A DNA stretch of 64,000 nucleotides from Thiobacillus sp. GTDB lineage: Bacteria > Pseudomonadota > Gammaproteobacteria > Burkholderiales > Thiobacillaceae. The DNA is taken from assembly GCF_030696885.1 (NCBI RefSeq), contig NZ_JAUYRI010000020.1, positions 53,071-117,070 on the forward strand, written 5' to 3'. Below the pieces are notes generated by a model, which was not told the origin of the DNA, did not search any database, and worked only from the letters and a program-made list of their open reading frames with translations. Of this stretch, positions 1 through 8,932 are shown piece after piece (within the stretch, counting starts at the first letter, position 1; the number at the start of each line of letters is the position of its first letter). The translations under genes and the position numbers were made by a program.

Positions 1-312
1 AAGCAGCGCTTCACCGCGTTCGATTTCGACTACCCTGACGCCGCACTGGAGGCGCAGATCGTGGCCAAGGAAACCGGCATGGATGAAACGGTCGCCGCGC
101 AGCTGGTGAAGATCGGCGGTGTGGCACGCAACCTGAAAGGGCATGGCCTCGACGAAGGCATTTCCACCCGCCTGCTGGTGTACGCCGCAACGCTGATCAA
201 GGACGGCGTCGAGCCGCGCGACGCCTGCCGCATGGCCATGGTGCGCCCGATCACCGACGATGCCGACATCCGCGACACACTGGATCACGCGATCGATGCG
301 ACGTTTGCCTAA
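1..312 (+). CDS. cbbQ: CbbQ-type AAA+ RubisCO activase subunit (C-terminal part, cut by window start)
   Basis: The reading frame is open from base 1 and ends at TAA 310-312, so only about 103 C-terminal residues are present. They align closely with the end of the complete CbbQ at 26526-27437: both share [11 protein letters not shown], an STR motif and VRPITDD near the C-terminus. CbbQ is a MoxR-type AAA+ ATPase that works with CbbO to remove inhibitory sugar phosphates from RubisCO. CbbO follows 33 bases later. Because the carboxysome operon has its own pair, this copy probably belongs to another RubisCO, most likely form II (cbbM) upstream of the window; that is inference from known Thiobacillus gene order. 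Confidence 0.93.
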   Translation, partial: KQRFTAFDFDYPDAALEAQIVAKETGMDETVAAQLVKIGGVARNLKGHGLDEGISTRLLVYAATLIKDGVEPRDACRMAMVRPITDDADIRDTLDHAIDATFA

Positions 313-345
313 GCCTGCGTCGATATACGCCAAGGCTCGCCCGGC

Positions 346-2610
346 ATGACGACCGAAACCGTGTACCAGCATCCCCTGATGGCTGCCTACTGGAAGCAGC
401 TCGACACCCGCTTTCCGCAGGTCGAGGCGGTGTTTGACGATCTGATGGCGGAAGCGCTGGCGGTGCTGACGCGCGCAGGCATCGACGCCTATCTCGAAGC
501 GGGCCGCGTCATCGGCAAGCTGGGGCGCGGCGTCGAGCCGATGCTGGCGTTCATGGAAGAGTGGCCGTCCACCGCCAATGCGGTCGGCGAGGCGGCGTTG
601 CCGGCGGTCATGGCGCTGATCCAGCGCTTGCAGAAGTCGCCCAACGGCAGCGCCATCACGCCTTTTCTGGAAACGCTGGCGCCGGTGGCGCGCCGGCTGC
701 AGTCGCAAGAGCAGCTGCAGCACTACCTCGACATCACGCTGGACCTGAAGGCGCGCACCACCGGTTCCATCCACGGCCACCACACCACCTTTCCCAGTCC
801 CGGCCTGCCGGATTTTCTCGCCCAGGCGCCGGCGCTCCTCAACCAGCTGACGCTCGCCGGCCTGAAAAACTGGGTCGAATACGGCATCCGCAACTACCGC
901 ACCCACCCCGAGCGGCAGCAGGATTATTTCAGCCTGCAGTCGGCCGACGCCCGCGCCGTGCTGCAGCGCGAACGCCACGGTACCCTGCTGGTGGACGTCG
1001 AACACAAGCTCGATTTGTACCTGCGCGGCCTGTGGCAGGACGGCGACCACCTGGTGCCGTATTCCACGGCGTTCGACGAACTGCGGAAACCCATTCCCTA
1101 CTACGACAAGCTCGGCATCCGCCTGCCCGACGTGTACGACGACGCCGGTAAAATATCCGGCATCGACCGTTATCGCGCCGTGCTCGCCCATATCGTCGGC
1201 CACCGCCGCTGGTCCGAGGCGCAGATCGCCGACAACTGGAGCCCGTTCCAGCGCATGGCGGTCGAGTTCTTCGAGGACTGCCGCATCGAGACGCTCTTGA
1301 TCCGCGAATACCCCGGCCTGCGCCGCCTGTTCCTCGCGCTGCATCCGAAGCCTGCGGAGAACGCCTGCGATCCCGAAACCACCTCTTGCCTGCGCCACCG
1401 CATGGCGATGCTGTCGCGCGCGCTGCTCGATCCCGATCACGGCTATGTCGATGCGGCCCTGAACGACTTCGTCGGCCGCTTCCATGCCGTCATGCAGCAA
1501 GGCGAATCCTCTACCGGAGAAATCGCCGCGCTGGCGCTCAGTTATGTCGCCAAGACCCGCCTGCAGAGCGACCAGTTCGCCCGCGTGCATTTCGACGACA
1601 CCGTGGTCGACTACCGCGACGACAATCGCCAGTTGTGGAAATTCATCGAGGCGGGCGACGAGGAAGAGGCCTTCGACGAGACGCGCACGATCGAACCGGG
1701 CGAGGAAATCCAGGGTCTGCCGCCGCGCCACTACCCCGAATGGGATTACGCGAGCCAGACCTACCGCCCCGACTGGGCCAGCGTCTACGCCGCGCTGCAT
1801 CCTGCCGGCAACGCCGCCGACATCGACCGCCTGCTCGCCAAGCACAGCGCGCTCGCCAAGCGGCTTAAGAAAATGCTCGACCTCTTGAAGCCGCAGGACA
1901 AGGTGCGCATCCGCTACCAGGAGGAGGGCAGCGAACTCGACCTCGACGTCGCGATCCGCTCGCTGATCGATTTCAAGGGCGGCGCCACGCCCGACCCGCG
2001 GATCAACATGAGCCACCGCACCGACGGCCGCGACATCGCGGTCATGCTGCTGCTCGACCTGTCGGAATCGCTGAACGAAAAAGCGGGCGGCTCCGACCAG
2101 ACCATCCTTGAACTCAGCCAGGAAGCCGTTTCGCTGCTGGCCTGGTCGATCGAAAAGCTGGGCGACCCGTTCGCGATCGCCGGCTTTCATTCCAATACCC
2201 GCCACGACGTGCGCTACCTGCACATCAAGGGCTACGGCGAACACTTCAACGACGACGTCAAAGCGCGACTGGCCGCGATGGAGGCGGGCTATTCGACCCG
2301 CATGGGTGCCGCCATGCGCCATGCCGCGCATTACCTTGGCGCGCGGCCGGCCGACAAGAAGCTGATGCTGATCCTCACCGACGGCCGCCCGTCCGACGTC
2401 GACACCCACGACGAGCGCCTGCTGATCGAAGACGCCCGCCAGGCCGTCAAGGAACTCGACCAGCATGGCATCTTCACCTACTGCATCAGCCTCGACCCCC
2501 AAGCCGATGAATACGTCGGTGACATCTTCGGCCGTCAGTTCACCGTCATCGACCACATCGAACGGTTACCAGAGCGGCTGCCGCAGCTGTTCATGGCGCT
2601 GACCAAATAG
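346..2610 (+). CDS. cbbO: CbbO, von Willebrand factor A domain RubisCO activase partner (first copy)
   Basis: A 754-residue protein homologous to the CbbO at 27489-29843 over its whole length. The C-terminal third is a VWA domain with the metal-ion site DLSES starting at Asp571, the GYSTRMGAA segment and LTDGRPSD. The family partners the CbbQ AAA+ ring and docks on RubisCO through the VWA domain. The gene directly follows the truncated cbbQ, so the two form an operon. It is 30 residues shorter than the carboxysomal copy and differs strongly in the N-terminal half, which would fit a different RubisCO client. Start ATG 346 was chosen because it is the first ATG after the cbbQ stop and gives the family's usual length. 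Confidence 0.93.
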   Translation: MTTETVYQHPLMAAYWKQLDTRFPQVEAVFDDLMAEALAVLTRAGIDAYLEAGRVIGKLGRGVEPMLAFMEEWPSTANAVGEAALPAVMALIQRLQKSPNGSAITPFLETLAPVARRLQSQEQLQHYLDITLDLKARTTGSIHGHHTTFPSPGLPDFLAQAPALLNQLTLAGLKNWVEYGIRNYRTHPERQQDYFSLQSADARAVLQRERHGTLLVDVEHKLDLYLRGLWQDGDHLVPYSTAFDELRKPIPYYDKLGIRLPDVYDDAGKISGIDRYRAVLAHIVGHRRWSEAQIADNWSPFQRMAVEFFEDCRIETLLIREYPGLRRLFLALHPKPAENACDPETTSCLRHRMAMLSRALLDPDHGYVDAALNDFVGRFHAVMQQGESSTGEIAALALSYVAKTRLQSDQFARVHFDDTVVDYRDDNRQLWKFIEAGDEEEAFDETRTIEPGEEIQGLPPRHYPEWDYASQTYRPDWASVYAALHPAGNAADIDRLLAKHSALAKRLKKMLDLLKPQDKVRIRYQEEGSELDLDVAIRSLIDFKGGATPDPRINMSHRTDGRDIAVMLLLDLSESLNEKAGGSDQTILELSQEAVSLLAWSIEKLGDPFAIAGFHSNTRHDVRYLHIKGYGEHFNDDVKARLAAMEAGYSTRMGAAMRHAAHYLGARPADKKLMLILTDGRPSDVDTHDERLLIEDARQAVKELDQHGIFTYCISLDPQADEYVGDIFGRQFTVIDHIERLPERLPQLFMALTK

Positions 2611-2960
2611 CGGCTATTTGCCGGCCCGGGCACCCGGGCGAACGCCAGATCTCCCGCGCTTCACGCGTCTGCGAATTTACTCGGGGGACGATCTGAGTTA
2701 GAATGCTTTTGCGCAAAATAGTATTGCGCAGGTTATACCGGGGTGCCCGCAGGCAAACCCGCATAAAAACAAGCCATTGCCGGCCAACTACGCGCCTGTG
2801 ATTTTTCCGTCCGCAACACCGGGCTGATGTCTTCCCGCAGAAGGCTCGCCCCTACGCCCGGGCATCCCGCCGATGCCCCGCCCCGCCCAGATGCTGCCCG
2901 CAGCGTCCGGGCGTCCATCCAACGAGCATGCCGATGGCATGCCCCGATATTGGAGATGAC
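2611..2960 (+). promoter_or_regulatory. Intergenic promoter and operator region of the glucosylglycerol operon
   Basis: This 350-base gap separates cbbO from the solute operon. It has a GC-rich palindrome GCCCGGG-CA-CCCGGGC near 2625 without a T-run. A sigma-70-like promoter TTTACT (2676-2681), 17 bases, TAGAAT (2699-2704) follows. Just downstream is a perfect inverted repeat TGCGCAA-N7-TTGCGCA at 2710-2730, where a repressor would block initiation. About 230 bases of leader remain before the gpsA-like start, and no convincing gene was found in them. The promoter and operator are sequence inferences. Confidence 0.5.
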
Positions 2961-4151
2961 ATGTTTGACCTGACCGAAGGTTTCGATCTGAACCCGCCCG
3001 CCCCTGGGCCGCACGCGCACACGCCGCTGGCCTGCGCCGCGGTGCTGGGTGCCGGCGCCTGGGGCACGGCCCTGGCCTGCGCCCTGCAGCGCGGTGGCGT
3101 GCCCACCTGGTTGTGGGCCCGCCGCCAGGCGGTGGCGGAAGCGATCCACAGCTGCAACCACCATCCGCACTGCCTGCCGGGGATCGCCCTGCCGTCCGGG
3201 CTGGGCGCCACCACCGACATGGCGCACGCCGTGCACGGCGCGCAACTGGTCATCCTCGCCGTGCCCTCGGCCGCCACCCGGGACATCGCCCGCCAGGTCG
3301 CGCCGCTGTTGAAGCCGGGCACGGTGGTGCTCACCGCCAGCAAGGGCATCGAGCAGGGCAGCGGCGCGTTGATGACCCAGGTGCTGGACGCGGAACTGGG
3401 CCAGGCCGTGCTGACCGGATCGATCGGCGGCCCCAGCTTCGCCGACGAAGTGGCAGGCGGCAAATCCACGCTGCTGACACTGGCGCTGCCGGCGCTCGAA
3501 CGCTTTCACCCGCGCTACAAGGACGCGCGCAGGGTTGCCGATAGCCTGACGCAGCAACTCGCGCTGGCCGGCGTTTCGCTGGAACTGACGCGCGATGTCG
3601 TGGGCGCGCAGGTGGGCGGCGCCTTGAAGAACATGATCGCGATCGCCTGCGGCATGGCCACCGCGCAAGGCCTGGGCGAAAACGCGCGCGCCGGCATCAT
3701 CACCCGCGGCCTCGACGACATGCGCCGTCTTACGCTGGCCATGGGCGGTCGCATCGAAACGCTGTTCGGCAGCAGCGGCATCGGCGACCTGTTCCTGACC
3801 GCCGCCTCCGAGCAGTCGCGCAACACGCGGCTCGGCATGCGGCTCGGACAACCGGGCGGCGCGGCCGCACCCGATGACGGCGCGCTGAGCGAAGGCGCCG
3901 TCAGCGTGATCTCGGTGCAGATTCTGGAACGCAAATATGGCCTGCGCCTGAACGTGGCCGCCGCCGTGCGCGATGTGCTGGCGCAGCGCCTGCCTGCCGG
4001 CCAGGCCCTACAGCATCTGCTGCACGACAACGCCCCGGCGGTGCTGTCGCCGGTGGCGCGCCCGCCGCGTCCCGCCACGGTGCGGCCGCGCATCGGACGT
4101 GACAGCGAAACGCGTCCTGCCCTTCAGCCCCGGGGCTTGAGTTATGCATAA
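2961..4151 (+). CDS. gpsA: NAD(P)-dependent glycerol-3-phosphate dehydrogenase, GpsA family
   Basis: The protein of 396 residues carries the N-terminal dinucleotide motif LGAGAWGTALA, the central GGPSFADEV segment and the conserved GALKNMIAIACGMATAQGLGENARAG stretch around the catalytic lysine. It reduces dihydroxyacetone phosphate to glycerol 3-phosphate. Start ATG 2961 has GGAG at 2952-2955; an upstream in-frame ATG at 2928 lacks such a site. The family core is flanked by a short N-terminal extension and an unusual Pro/Arg-rich tail of about 40 residues that ends within the next gene. Because the following genes look like glucosylglycerol phosphatase and synthase, this is read as a dedicated supplier of glycerol 3-phosphate for solute synthesis rather than, or in addition to, the housekeeping phospholipid enzyme. 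Confidence 0.88.
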   Translation: MFDLTEGFDLNPPAPGPHAHTPLACAAVLGAGAWGTALACALQRGGVPTWLWARRQAVAEAIHSCNHHPHCLPGIALPSGLGATTDMAHAVHGAQLVILAVPSAATRDIARQVAPLLKPGTVVLTASKGIEQGSGALMTQVLDAELGQAVLTGSIGGPSFADEVAGGKSTLLTLALPALERFHPRYKDARRVADSLTQQLALAGVSLELTRDVVGAQVGGALKNMIAIACGMATAQGLGENARAGIITRGLDDMRRLTLAMGGRIETLFGSSGIGDLFLTAASEQSRNTRLGMRLGQPGGAAAPDDGALSEGAVSVISVQILERKYGLRLNVAAAVRDVLAQRLPAGQALQHLLHDNAPAVLSPVARPPRPATVRPRIGRDSETRPALQPRGLSYA

Positions 4152-4935
4152 GGCCGACAACAGCACGCCGCAGACCATCCTCGCCACCGATCTCGATGGC
4201 ACCTTTCTCGGCGGCAGCAGTGAAGAACGCGCGACACTGTACGACTGGATCGCACAGCGCCGCGACGAGATCGTGCTGATCTTCGTCAGCGGACGCGGCC
4301 TTGATTTCATGCGTGGCCTGGCCAAAGAGCTGCCGGTGCAGCCCGATCACCTGGTCGGTGACGTCGGCACCAGCGTCGCTTGCGGGCCGTGGTATGCCCC
4401 GCTGCCGCATCTGGAGCAGTGGCTGGATACCTGCTGGCCGGCCGATGCGCACGTACGCATCGACCAGCTGATGCAGCAGCATCCGGGGCTGCGCGAACAA
4501 CCGGGTGTCAGTGGACGCCGCCGCTCGTATTACTACGAGGACCCCGTGCACGCCGATGTGGCGCAGCGCGAGGTGCAGCAGCTGGGCTTCGACGCCCTGA
4601 TCTCCGACAACCTCTACTTCGACGTGCTGCCGCGCGGCGTGCAGAAAGGTCCCACCCTGCTGCGCACGCTGCAGGCGCTGAATCTGCCGGCGCAGCGCAC
4701 GCTAGTCGCCGGCGACACCCTCAACGACCTGTCGATGTTCGACACCGGCCTCGCCGGCGTCGCCGTGGGCAACCGCGAAGCCGCGCTCGACGCGGCGATC
4801 CAGCAACACGACAACGTGTACCGCAGCCCGCATCCGGGTGCAGCCGGCGTGCTCGACGCGCTGCAACGCTTTCACCGAACGGAGGACTCCCATGGCTTCA
4901 TCACTGGTCATCGTCTATCACCGGCAGCCCTATGA
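4144..4935 (+). CDS. HAD-superfamily sugar phosphatase, probable glucosylglycerol-phosphate phosphatase
   Basis: The 263-residue protein starts with the HAD nucleophile motif DLDGT and ends its core with GDTLNDLSMF, the acidic motif of Cof/sucrose-phosphatase-type HAD enzymes; VSGRGLDF fits motif II. It overlaps the preceding gene by 8 bases and the following synthase by 44 bases, so translational coupling is likely. In known glucosylglycerol systems a HAD phosphatase removes phosphate from glucosylglycerol phosphate, and in some bacteria it is fused to the N-terminus of the synthase. Here the two are separate but overlapping. Trehalose- or sucrose-phosphate phosphatase is the alternative. 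The last 15 residues are encoded by the ribosome-binding region and start of the next gene. Confidence 0.78.
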   Translation: MHKADNSTPQTILATDLDGTFLGGSSEERATLYDWIAQRRDEIVLIFVSGRGLDFMRGLAKELPVQPDHLVGDVGTSVACGPWYAPLPHLEQWLDTCWPADAHVRIDQLMQQHPGLREQPGVSGRRRSYYYEDPVHADVAQREVQQLGFDALISDNLYFDVLPRGVQKGPTLLRTLQALNLPAQRTLVAGDTLNDLSMFDTGLAGVAVGNREAALDAAIQQHDNVYRSPHPGAAGVLDALQRFHRTEDSHGFITGHRLSPAAL

Positions 4936-6397
4936 GGAACATGTCGTGGACGGCAAGACCGTCTTCAGGGAAAACGCCAGCCCCAACGGTATCGTCCCCG
5001 CGCTGAAGGGTTTCATCGGTCAGACCGAGCGCGCCAGCTGGGTTGCCTGGAAAAAGGCCGCCGCCGGCAAGCCGCTCAAATTCGAGCGCCGCATCACCGT
5101 CGAAGACAGTTACGGCAGCTACGAAGTGGTGCGCCTGCCGCTCACCAGCGAGCAGATCGGCCAGTTCTACCACGTCACTTCGAAAGAGGCGCTGTGGCCG
5201 ATCATCAACAGCTTTCCGTCGCTGTATTCCACCGAAAACTGCGACTGGGCCACCTTTCGCGAAGTCAATCGCCTGTTTGCCGAAGCCGCCTGCGAAGAAG
5301 CGGCGCCCGGTGCCGTGGTGTGGGTGCACGACTACAACCTGTGGCTGGTGCCGAAATTCGTGCGCGAAATGCGGCCCGACGTGCGCATCGCCTTTTTCCA
5401 CCACACGCCGTTCCCGCCGGCGGATGTGTTCAACATCTTTCCGTGGCGCGACGAGATCATCGACAGTCTGCTGACCTGTGATGTGGTCGGCTTCCACATC
5501 CCGCGCTATGCGCGCAACTTCGTCGCCACCGTGCAGTCGCTGCGGCCGGTCGACGACGTCGTCGAGCGCGAGGTGCCCGACGAACTGCGTGCCACCGGTA
5601 CCGCGCTGTCCGAACCGCTGACGCCGGTGTCGATGACATGCAAAGGGCGCACGATCCGGATCGATGCCTTCCCCATCGGCACCCACGCCGGGATGATCCG
5701 CAGCACCGTGCAGCAGGCCGACAAGGTGGCGCAGGTCGCACAGATCCGGCGCGACATCCCGCACGAAAAAATCATCGTCTCGGTCGGTCGCGTCGACTAC
5801 GCCAAGGGTACGCGCGAAATGCTGCTGGCCTACGAGCGCCTGCTGCAGCGTCGTCCCGAACTGCACGGCAAGGTCAAGCTGCTGGTCACCGCGGTGGCGG
5901 CGGCCGACGGCATGCGCGCCTACAAGAAGGCGCAGCAGTACATTGAGCAGCTGGTGGGCCGCATCAACGGCCATATCGGCACGCTGTCGTGGCAGCCCAT
6001 TCTGCTGTCGACCACGCCGATGCCGTTTGCCGACACACTGTGCTACTTCCGCGCCGCAGACATCTGCTGGATCACGCCGCTGCGCGACGGCCTGAATCTC
6101 GTCGCCAAGGAATTCATCGCCGCCCATGTCAACGAAAGCGGCGTGCTGGTGTTGTCGGAGTTCGCCGGCGCCGCGGTCGAGCTGCAGGATGCGGTGCTGG
6201 TCAATCCCTACAGCCTGGTGCAGATGGACGCCGCGATCGACCGCGCGCTCGACATGCCGCGCGAGGAACAGCGTGCGCGCATGCAGCGCATGGATGCGCT
6301 GATCGACCGCTACGACATTGGCCACTGGACCCGCCACGTGCTGGAGATCTTCGCCCAGCTGCGTGCGCAGCCGGTCGAAAACCGGCAGGCGGCCTGA
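4892..6397 (+). CDS. ggpS: GT20 glycosyltransferase, probable glucosylglycerol-phosphate synthase
   Basis: A 501-residue protein of the trehalose-6-phosphate synthase family (GT20). Recognisable motifs are [26 protein letters not shown] and [13 protein letters not shown], which form the nucleotide-sugar and acceptor sites. Start ATG 4892 is preceded by GGAGG at 4881-4885; the longer frame from 4838 lies inside the phosphatase gene and is unlikely. GgpS enzymes transfer glucose from ADP-glucose to glycerol 3-phosphate. The specificity call rests on the neighbours: a glycerol-3-phosphate dehydrogenase and a HAD phosphatase in the same operon. A trehalose-phosphate synthase acting on glucose 6-phosphate is the alternative. 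Confidence 0.78.
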   Translation: MASSLVIVYHRQPYEEHVVDGKTVFRENASPNGIVPALKGFIGQTERASWVAWKKAAAGKPLKFERRITVEDSYGSYEVVRLPLTSEQIGQFYHVTSKEALWPIINSFPSLYSTENCDWATFREVNRLFAEAACEEAAPGAVVWVHDYNLWLVPKFVREMRPDVRIAFFHHTPFPPADVFNIFPWRDEIIDSLLTCDVVGFHIPRYARNFVATVQSLRPVDDVVEREVPDELRATGTALSEPLTPVSMTCKGRTIRIDAFPIGTHAGMIRSTVQQADKVAQVAQIRRDIPHEKIIVSVGRVDYAKGTREMLLAYERLLQRRPELHGKVKLLVTAVAAADGMRAYKKAQQYIEQLVGRINGHIGTLSWQPILLSTTPMPFADTLCYFRAADICWITPLRDGLNLVAKEFIAAHVNESGVLVLSEFAGAAVELQDAVLVNPYSLVQMDAAIDRALDMPREEQRARMQRMDALIDRYDIGHWTRHVLEIFAQLRAQPVENRQAA

Positions 6398-6498
6398 CGT
6401 CTCCGCCGCGCGCCCCTTTCTCTTTTTGATCCAACGCCCTGCTCACGCCCGCCGGATGACCGGCGGGCCGGCACCGGCATGACCCCGAGGTTCCCCTT

Positions 6499-7941
6499 AT
6501 GACTCTGCGCAACCAGGTCCAGCTGATCGCTTATCCCGACCGGATGGGCACCAACCTGGCCGAGCTGTACGACATCGTCGACCGGCATTTTTCCAAGGCG
6601 ATCGGCGGTATCCACATCCTGCCGCCGTACCCGTCGAACGCCGACGGTGGCTTCTCGCCGCTGACGCACAAGGAAATCGACCCTAAATACGGCAGCTGGG
6701 CCGACGTCGAGAAAATCTCGGCGCGTTTCGACCTCTGCCTCGACCTGACGCTCAACCACATCTCCGACGAGTCCGAGGAATTCAAGGACTTCGTCGCCCG
6801 TGGCTACGATTCCGAATACGCCGACCTCTTCGTGCACGTCGACCAGCTCGGCCCGATTTCGGCGGACGACCTGGCGCGCATCCACATCCGCAAGGAAAAG
6901 GAACCTTTCCGCGAAGTGGTCTTCGCCGACGGCAGCCGCGGCCGCGTCTGGTGCACCTTCACCGAACACCAGATCGACCTCAACTTCAGCTCGCCCAAAA
7001 CCTATGCGCTGATGGAGGATTACATCAAGTTCCTCACCGCGCGCGGGGTCAAGCTGTTCCGCCTCGATGCGTTCGGCTACACCACCAAGAAAATCGGCAC
7101 CAGCTGCTTCCTGGTCGAGCCCGACGTCTACGACATCCTCAAGTGGATCGACGGCGTCGCGCGCGAGAACGGCGCCGACACCTTGCCCGAGGTGCACGAC
7201 CACGCCAGCTTCCAGTACGCCATCGCGCTGCACGGCATGCACCCCTACGGCTTCGCGCTGGCGCCGCTGCTGCTGTTTTCGCTGCTCGACGCCAACAGCA
7301 CCTACCTCAAGCAGTGGCTGCGCATGTGTCCGCGCAACCAGCTCACCGTGCTCGACACCCACGACGGCATCTGTATCCCCGACGTCGAAGGCGTGCTACC
7401 CAAGGACAAGATCCAGGCGGTGATCGACAACGTCAGCCAGCGCTCGGCCGACCCCATCCTGCGCCGCTCCGCCGCCAACGTGCACAGCGTCGGCGCGATC
7501 TACCAGCTCACCTGCACCTATTACGATGCGCTGAAGCGCAACGACGACGCCTACATCGCCGCCCGCGCCATCCAGTTCTTCGCACCCGGCATCCCGCAGG
7601 TCTATTACGTCGGCCTGCTCGCCGGCAGCAACGATCTCGAACTGATGGAAAAAACCGGTGAACTGCGCGACATCAACCGCCACGCCTACAGCGCAGACGA
7701 TGTCGCCGCGGCCGTGAAAACCCCTGTGGTGAAGCGGCTGCTCAAGCTGATGGAATTCCGCAGCAGCTACCCCGCGTTCGACGGCGTGTTCCACCTGATG
7801 TATTCGAACGAAAGCAGCGTTGCCATGTGCTGGCGCCACGGCGAACTGCGCTGCGAGCTGTTTGTCGACCTCAACTTCAAGAAGGCGACGATCAGCTACG
7901 TGGACGAGAAGTCGAAACGCTGGCTGAGCATGCGCTGCTAG
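6499..7941 (+). CDS. GH13 sucrose-phosphorylase-like glycosidase
   Basis: The 480-residue protein resembles GH13 subfamily 18 phosphorylases: GIHILPPYPSNADGGFSP near the N-terminus, LDLTLNH, the nucleophile region FRLDAFGY, the acid/base LPEVH, and LDTHDG for the third acidic residue. Such enzymes reversibly phosphorolyse alpha-glucosides (sucrose, glucosylglycerol, glucosylglycerate, glucose-6-phosphate derivatives) without an N-terminal signal peptide, so it acts in the cytosol. It lies 101 bases after ggpS and probably belongs to the same operon, where it could recycle glucosylglycerol to glucose 1-phosphate and glycerol when osmotic stress ends. Exact acceptor specificity cannot be read from the sequence. 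Confidence 0.75.
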   Translation: MTLRNQVQLIAYPDRMGTNLAELYDIVDRHFSKAIGGIHILPPYPSNADGGFSPLTHKEIDPKYGSWADVEKISARFDLCLDLTLNHISDESEEFKDFVARGYDSEYADLFVHVDQLGPISADDLARIHIRKEKEPFREVVFADGSRGRVWCTFTEHQIDLNFSSPKTYALMEDYIKFLTARGVKLFRLDAFGYTTKKIGTSCFLVEPDVYDILKWIDGVARENGADTLPEVHDHASFQYAIALHGMHPYGFALAPLLLFSLLDANSTYLKQWLRMCPRNQLTVLDTHDGICIPDVEGVLPKDKIQAVIDNVSQRSADPILRRSAANVHSVGAIYQLTCTYYDALKRNDDAYIAARAIQFFAPGIPQVYYVGLLAGSNDLELMEKTGELRDINRHAYSADDVAAAVKTPVVKRLLKLMEFRSSYPAFDGVFHLMYSNESSVAMCWRHGELRCELFVDLNFKKATISYVDEKSKRWLSMRC

Positions 7942-8023
7942 GCGACCGCAGACGGCGGAGGACGCACCGCTTCGAGTGTCCTCCCGGCATAATCCGGTAT
8001 TCGAATTCCTGCCGGTTTATCCC

Positions 8024-8908
8024 ATGCGTCACCTGCCCCTGCTCCTGATTGCTGCGCTGCTGACAGCCTGCGCGGCGCCCGCTCCCGCGCCCAAGCCACC
8101 CGTCGCGGCGCCCGTCGCGGTGCAAAAACCGCCGCCCAAGATCGCGCTGGTGCTGGGCGGCGGCGCCGCGCGCGGGTTTGCGCATATCGGCGTGATCAAG
8201 TCGCTGGAGGCGCAGGGCATCGTGCCCGACATCGTGGTGGGCACCAGCGCGGGCGCGGTGGTGGGCGCACTCTATGCCTCGGGCATGAATGGCTTCGAAC
8301 TGCAGAATCTGGCGCTGCAGATGAAGGAAGATCTGCTGGCGGACTGGACCCTGCCCAATCGGGGCGTGCTGAAGGGCGCGGCGCTGCAGGACTTCGTCAA
8401 CCTGCACGTGAAGAACCAGCCGATCCAGAAATTCCCCAAGCCGCTGGGCGTGGTGGCCACCGATCTGCAAAGCGGCGAGCGCGTGCTCTTTCGCAGCGGC
8501 AACGCCGGCATGGCGGTGCGCGCGTCGAGTGCGGTGCCGGGCGTGTTCCAGCCGGTCGAGATCAATGGCCGCGATTTTGTGGACGGCGGACTCACGTCGC
8601 CGGTGCCGGCGCAGGCCGCGCGCAGCATGGGGGCGGATTTCGTCATCGCGGTGGACATTTCCAACGTCAGCCGTCGTGAGCGGCTCAGCGGCACGCTCGA
8701 CGTGCTACTGCAGACCTTTGCCATCATGGGCCATACCCTGAGCAGCCACGAACTGAAGGATGCCGACGTCGTCGTCCGTCCGCAGACGGCCGCGGTCAGC
8801 CGCACCGATTTCGAAGGCCGCCACTTGGCCATTCTCGAAGGCGAAAAAGCCGCCGCCGCCATCATGCCGGAGCTGAAGGCCCGGCTTGCCCGGGCGCGGG
8901 CGCGCTGA
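8024..8908 (+). CDS. Patatin-like phospholipase, RssA/NTE family lipoprotein
   Basis: The 294-residue protein begins with MRHLPLLLIAALLTAC, a lipoprotein signal peptide with the lipobox LTAC, followed by a Pro/Ala-rich linker. The patatin domain has the oxyanion motif GGGAARGFAHIGV, the nucleophile GTSAG and the DGG catalytic aspartate motif, so the Ser-Asp dyad is intact. It is a predicted membrane-anchored lipid acyl hydrolase facing the periplasm. Start ATG 8024 was chosen because it opens directly with the signal peptide; the frame from 7976 adds a non-signal-like prefix. A GGAGGAC/GTCCTCC hairpin at 7957-7984 separates it from the solute operon. Confidence 0.85.
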   Translation: MRHLPLLLIAALLTACAAPAPAPKPPVAAPVAVQKPPPKIALVLGGGAARGFAHIGVIKSLEAQGIVPDIVVGTSAGAVVGALYASGMNGFELQNLALQMKEDLLADWTLPNRGVLKGAALQDFVNLHVKNQPIQKFPKPLGVVATDLQSGERVLFRSGNAGMAVRASSAVPGVFQPVEINGRDFVDGGLTSPVPAQAARSMGADFVIAVDISNVSRRERLSGTLDVLLQTFAIMGHTLSSHELKDADVVVRPQTAAVSRTDFEGRHLAILEGEKAAAAIMPELKARLARARAR

Positions 8909-8932
8909 ACGCGGAGGCAAGCGCGCCCTGGC

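Noticed and set aside
2620..2645. GC palindrome after cbbO as a terminator
   Set aside because: The stem is strong but has no T-run, so an intrinsic terminator cannot be claimed.
4901..6337. 478-codon antisense frame over the GT20 synthase
   Set aside because: Shadow frame of an enzyme with clear catalytic motifs.
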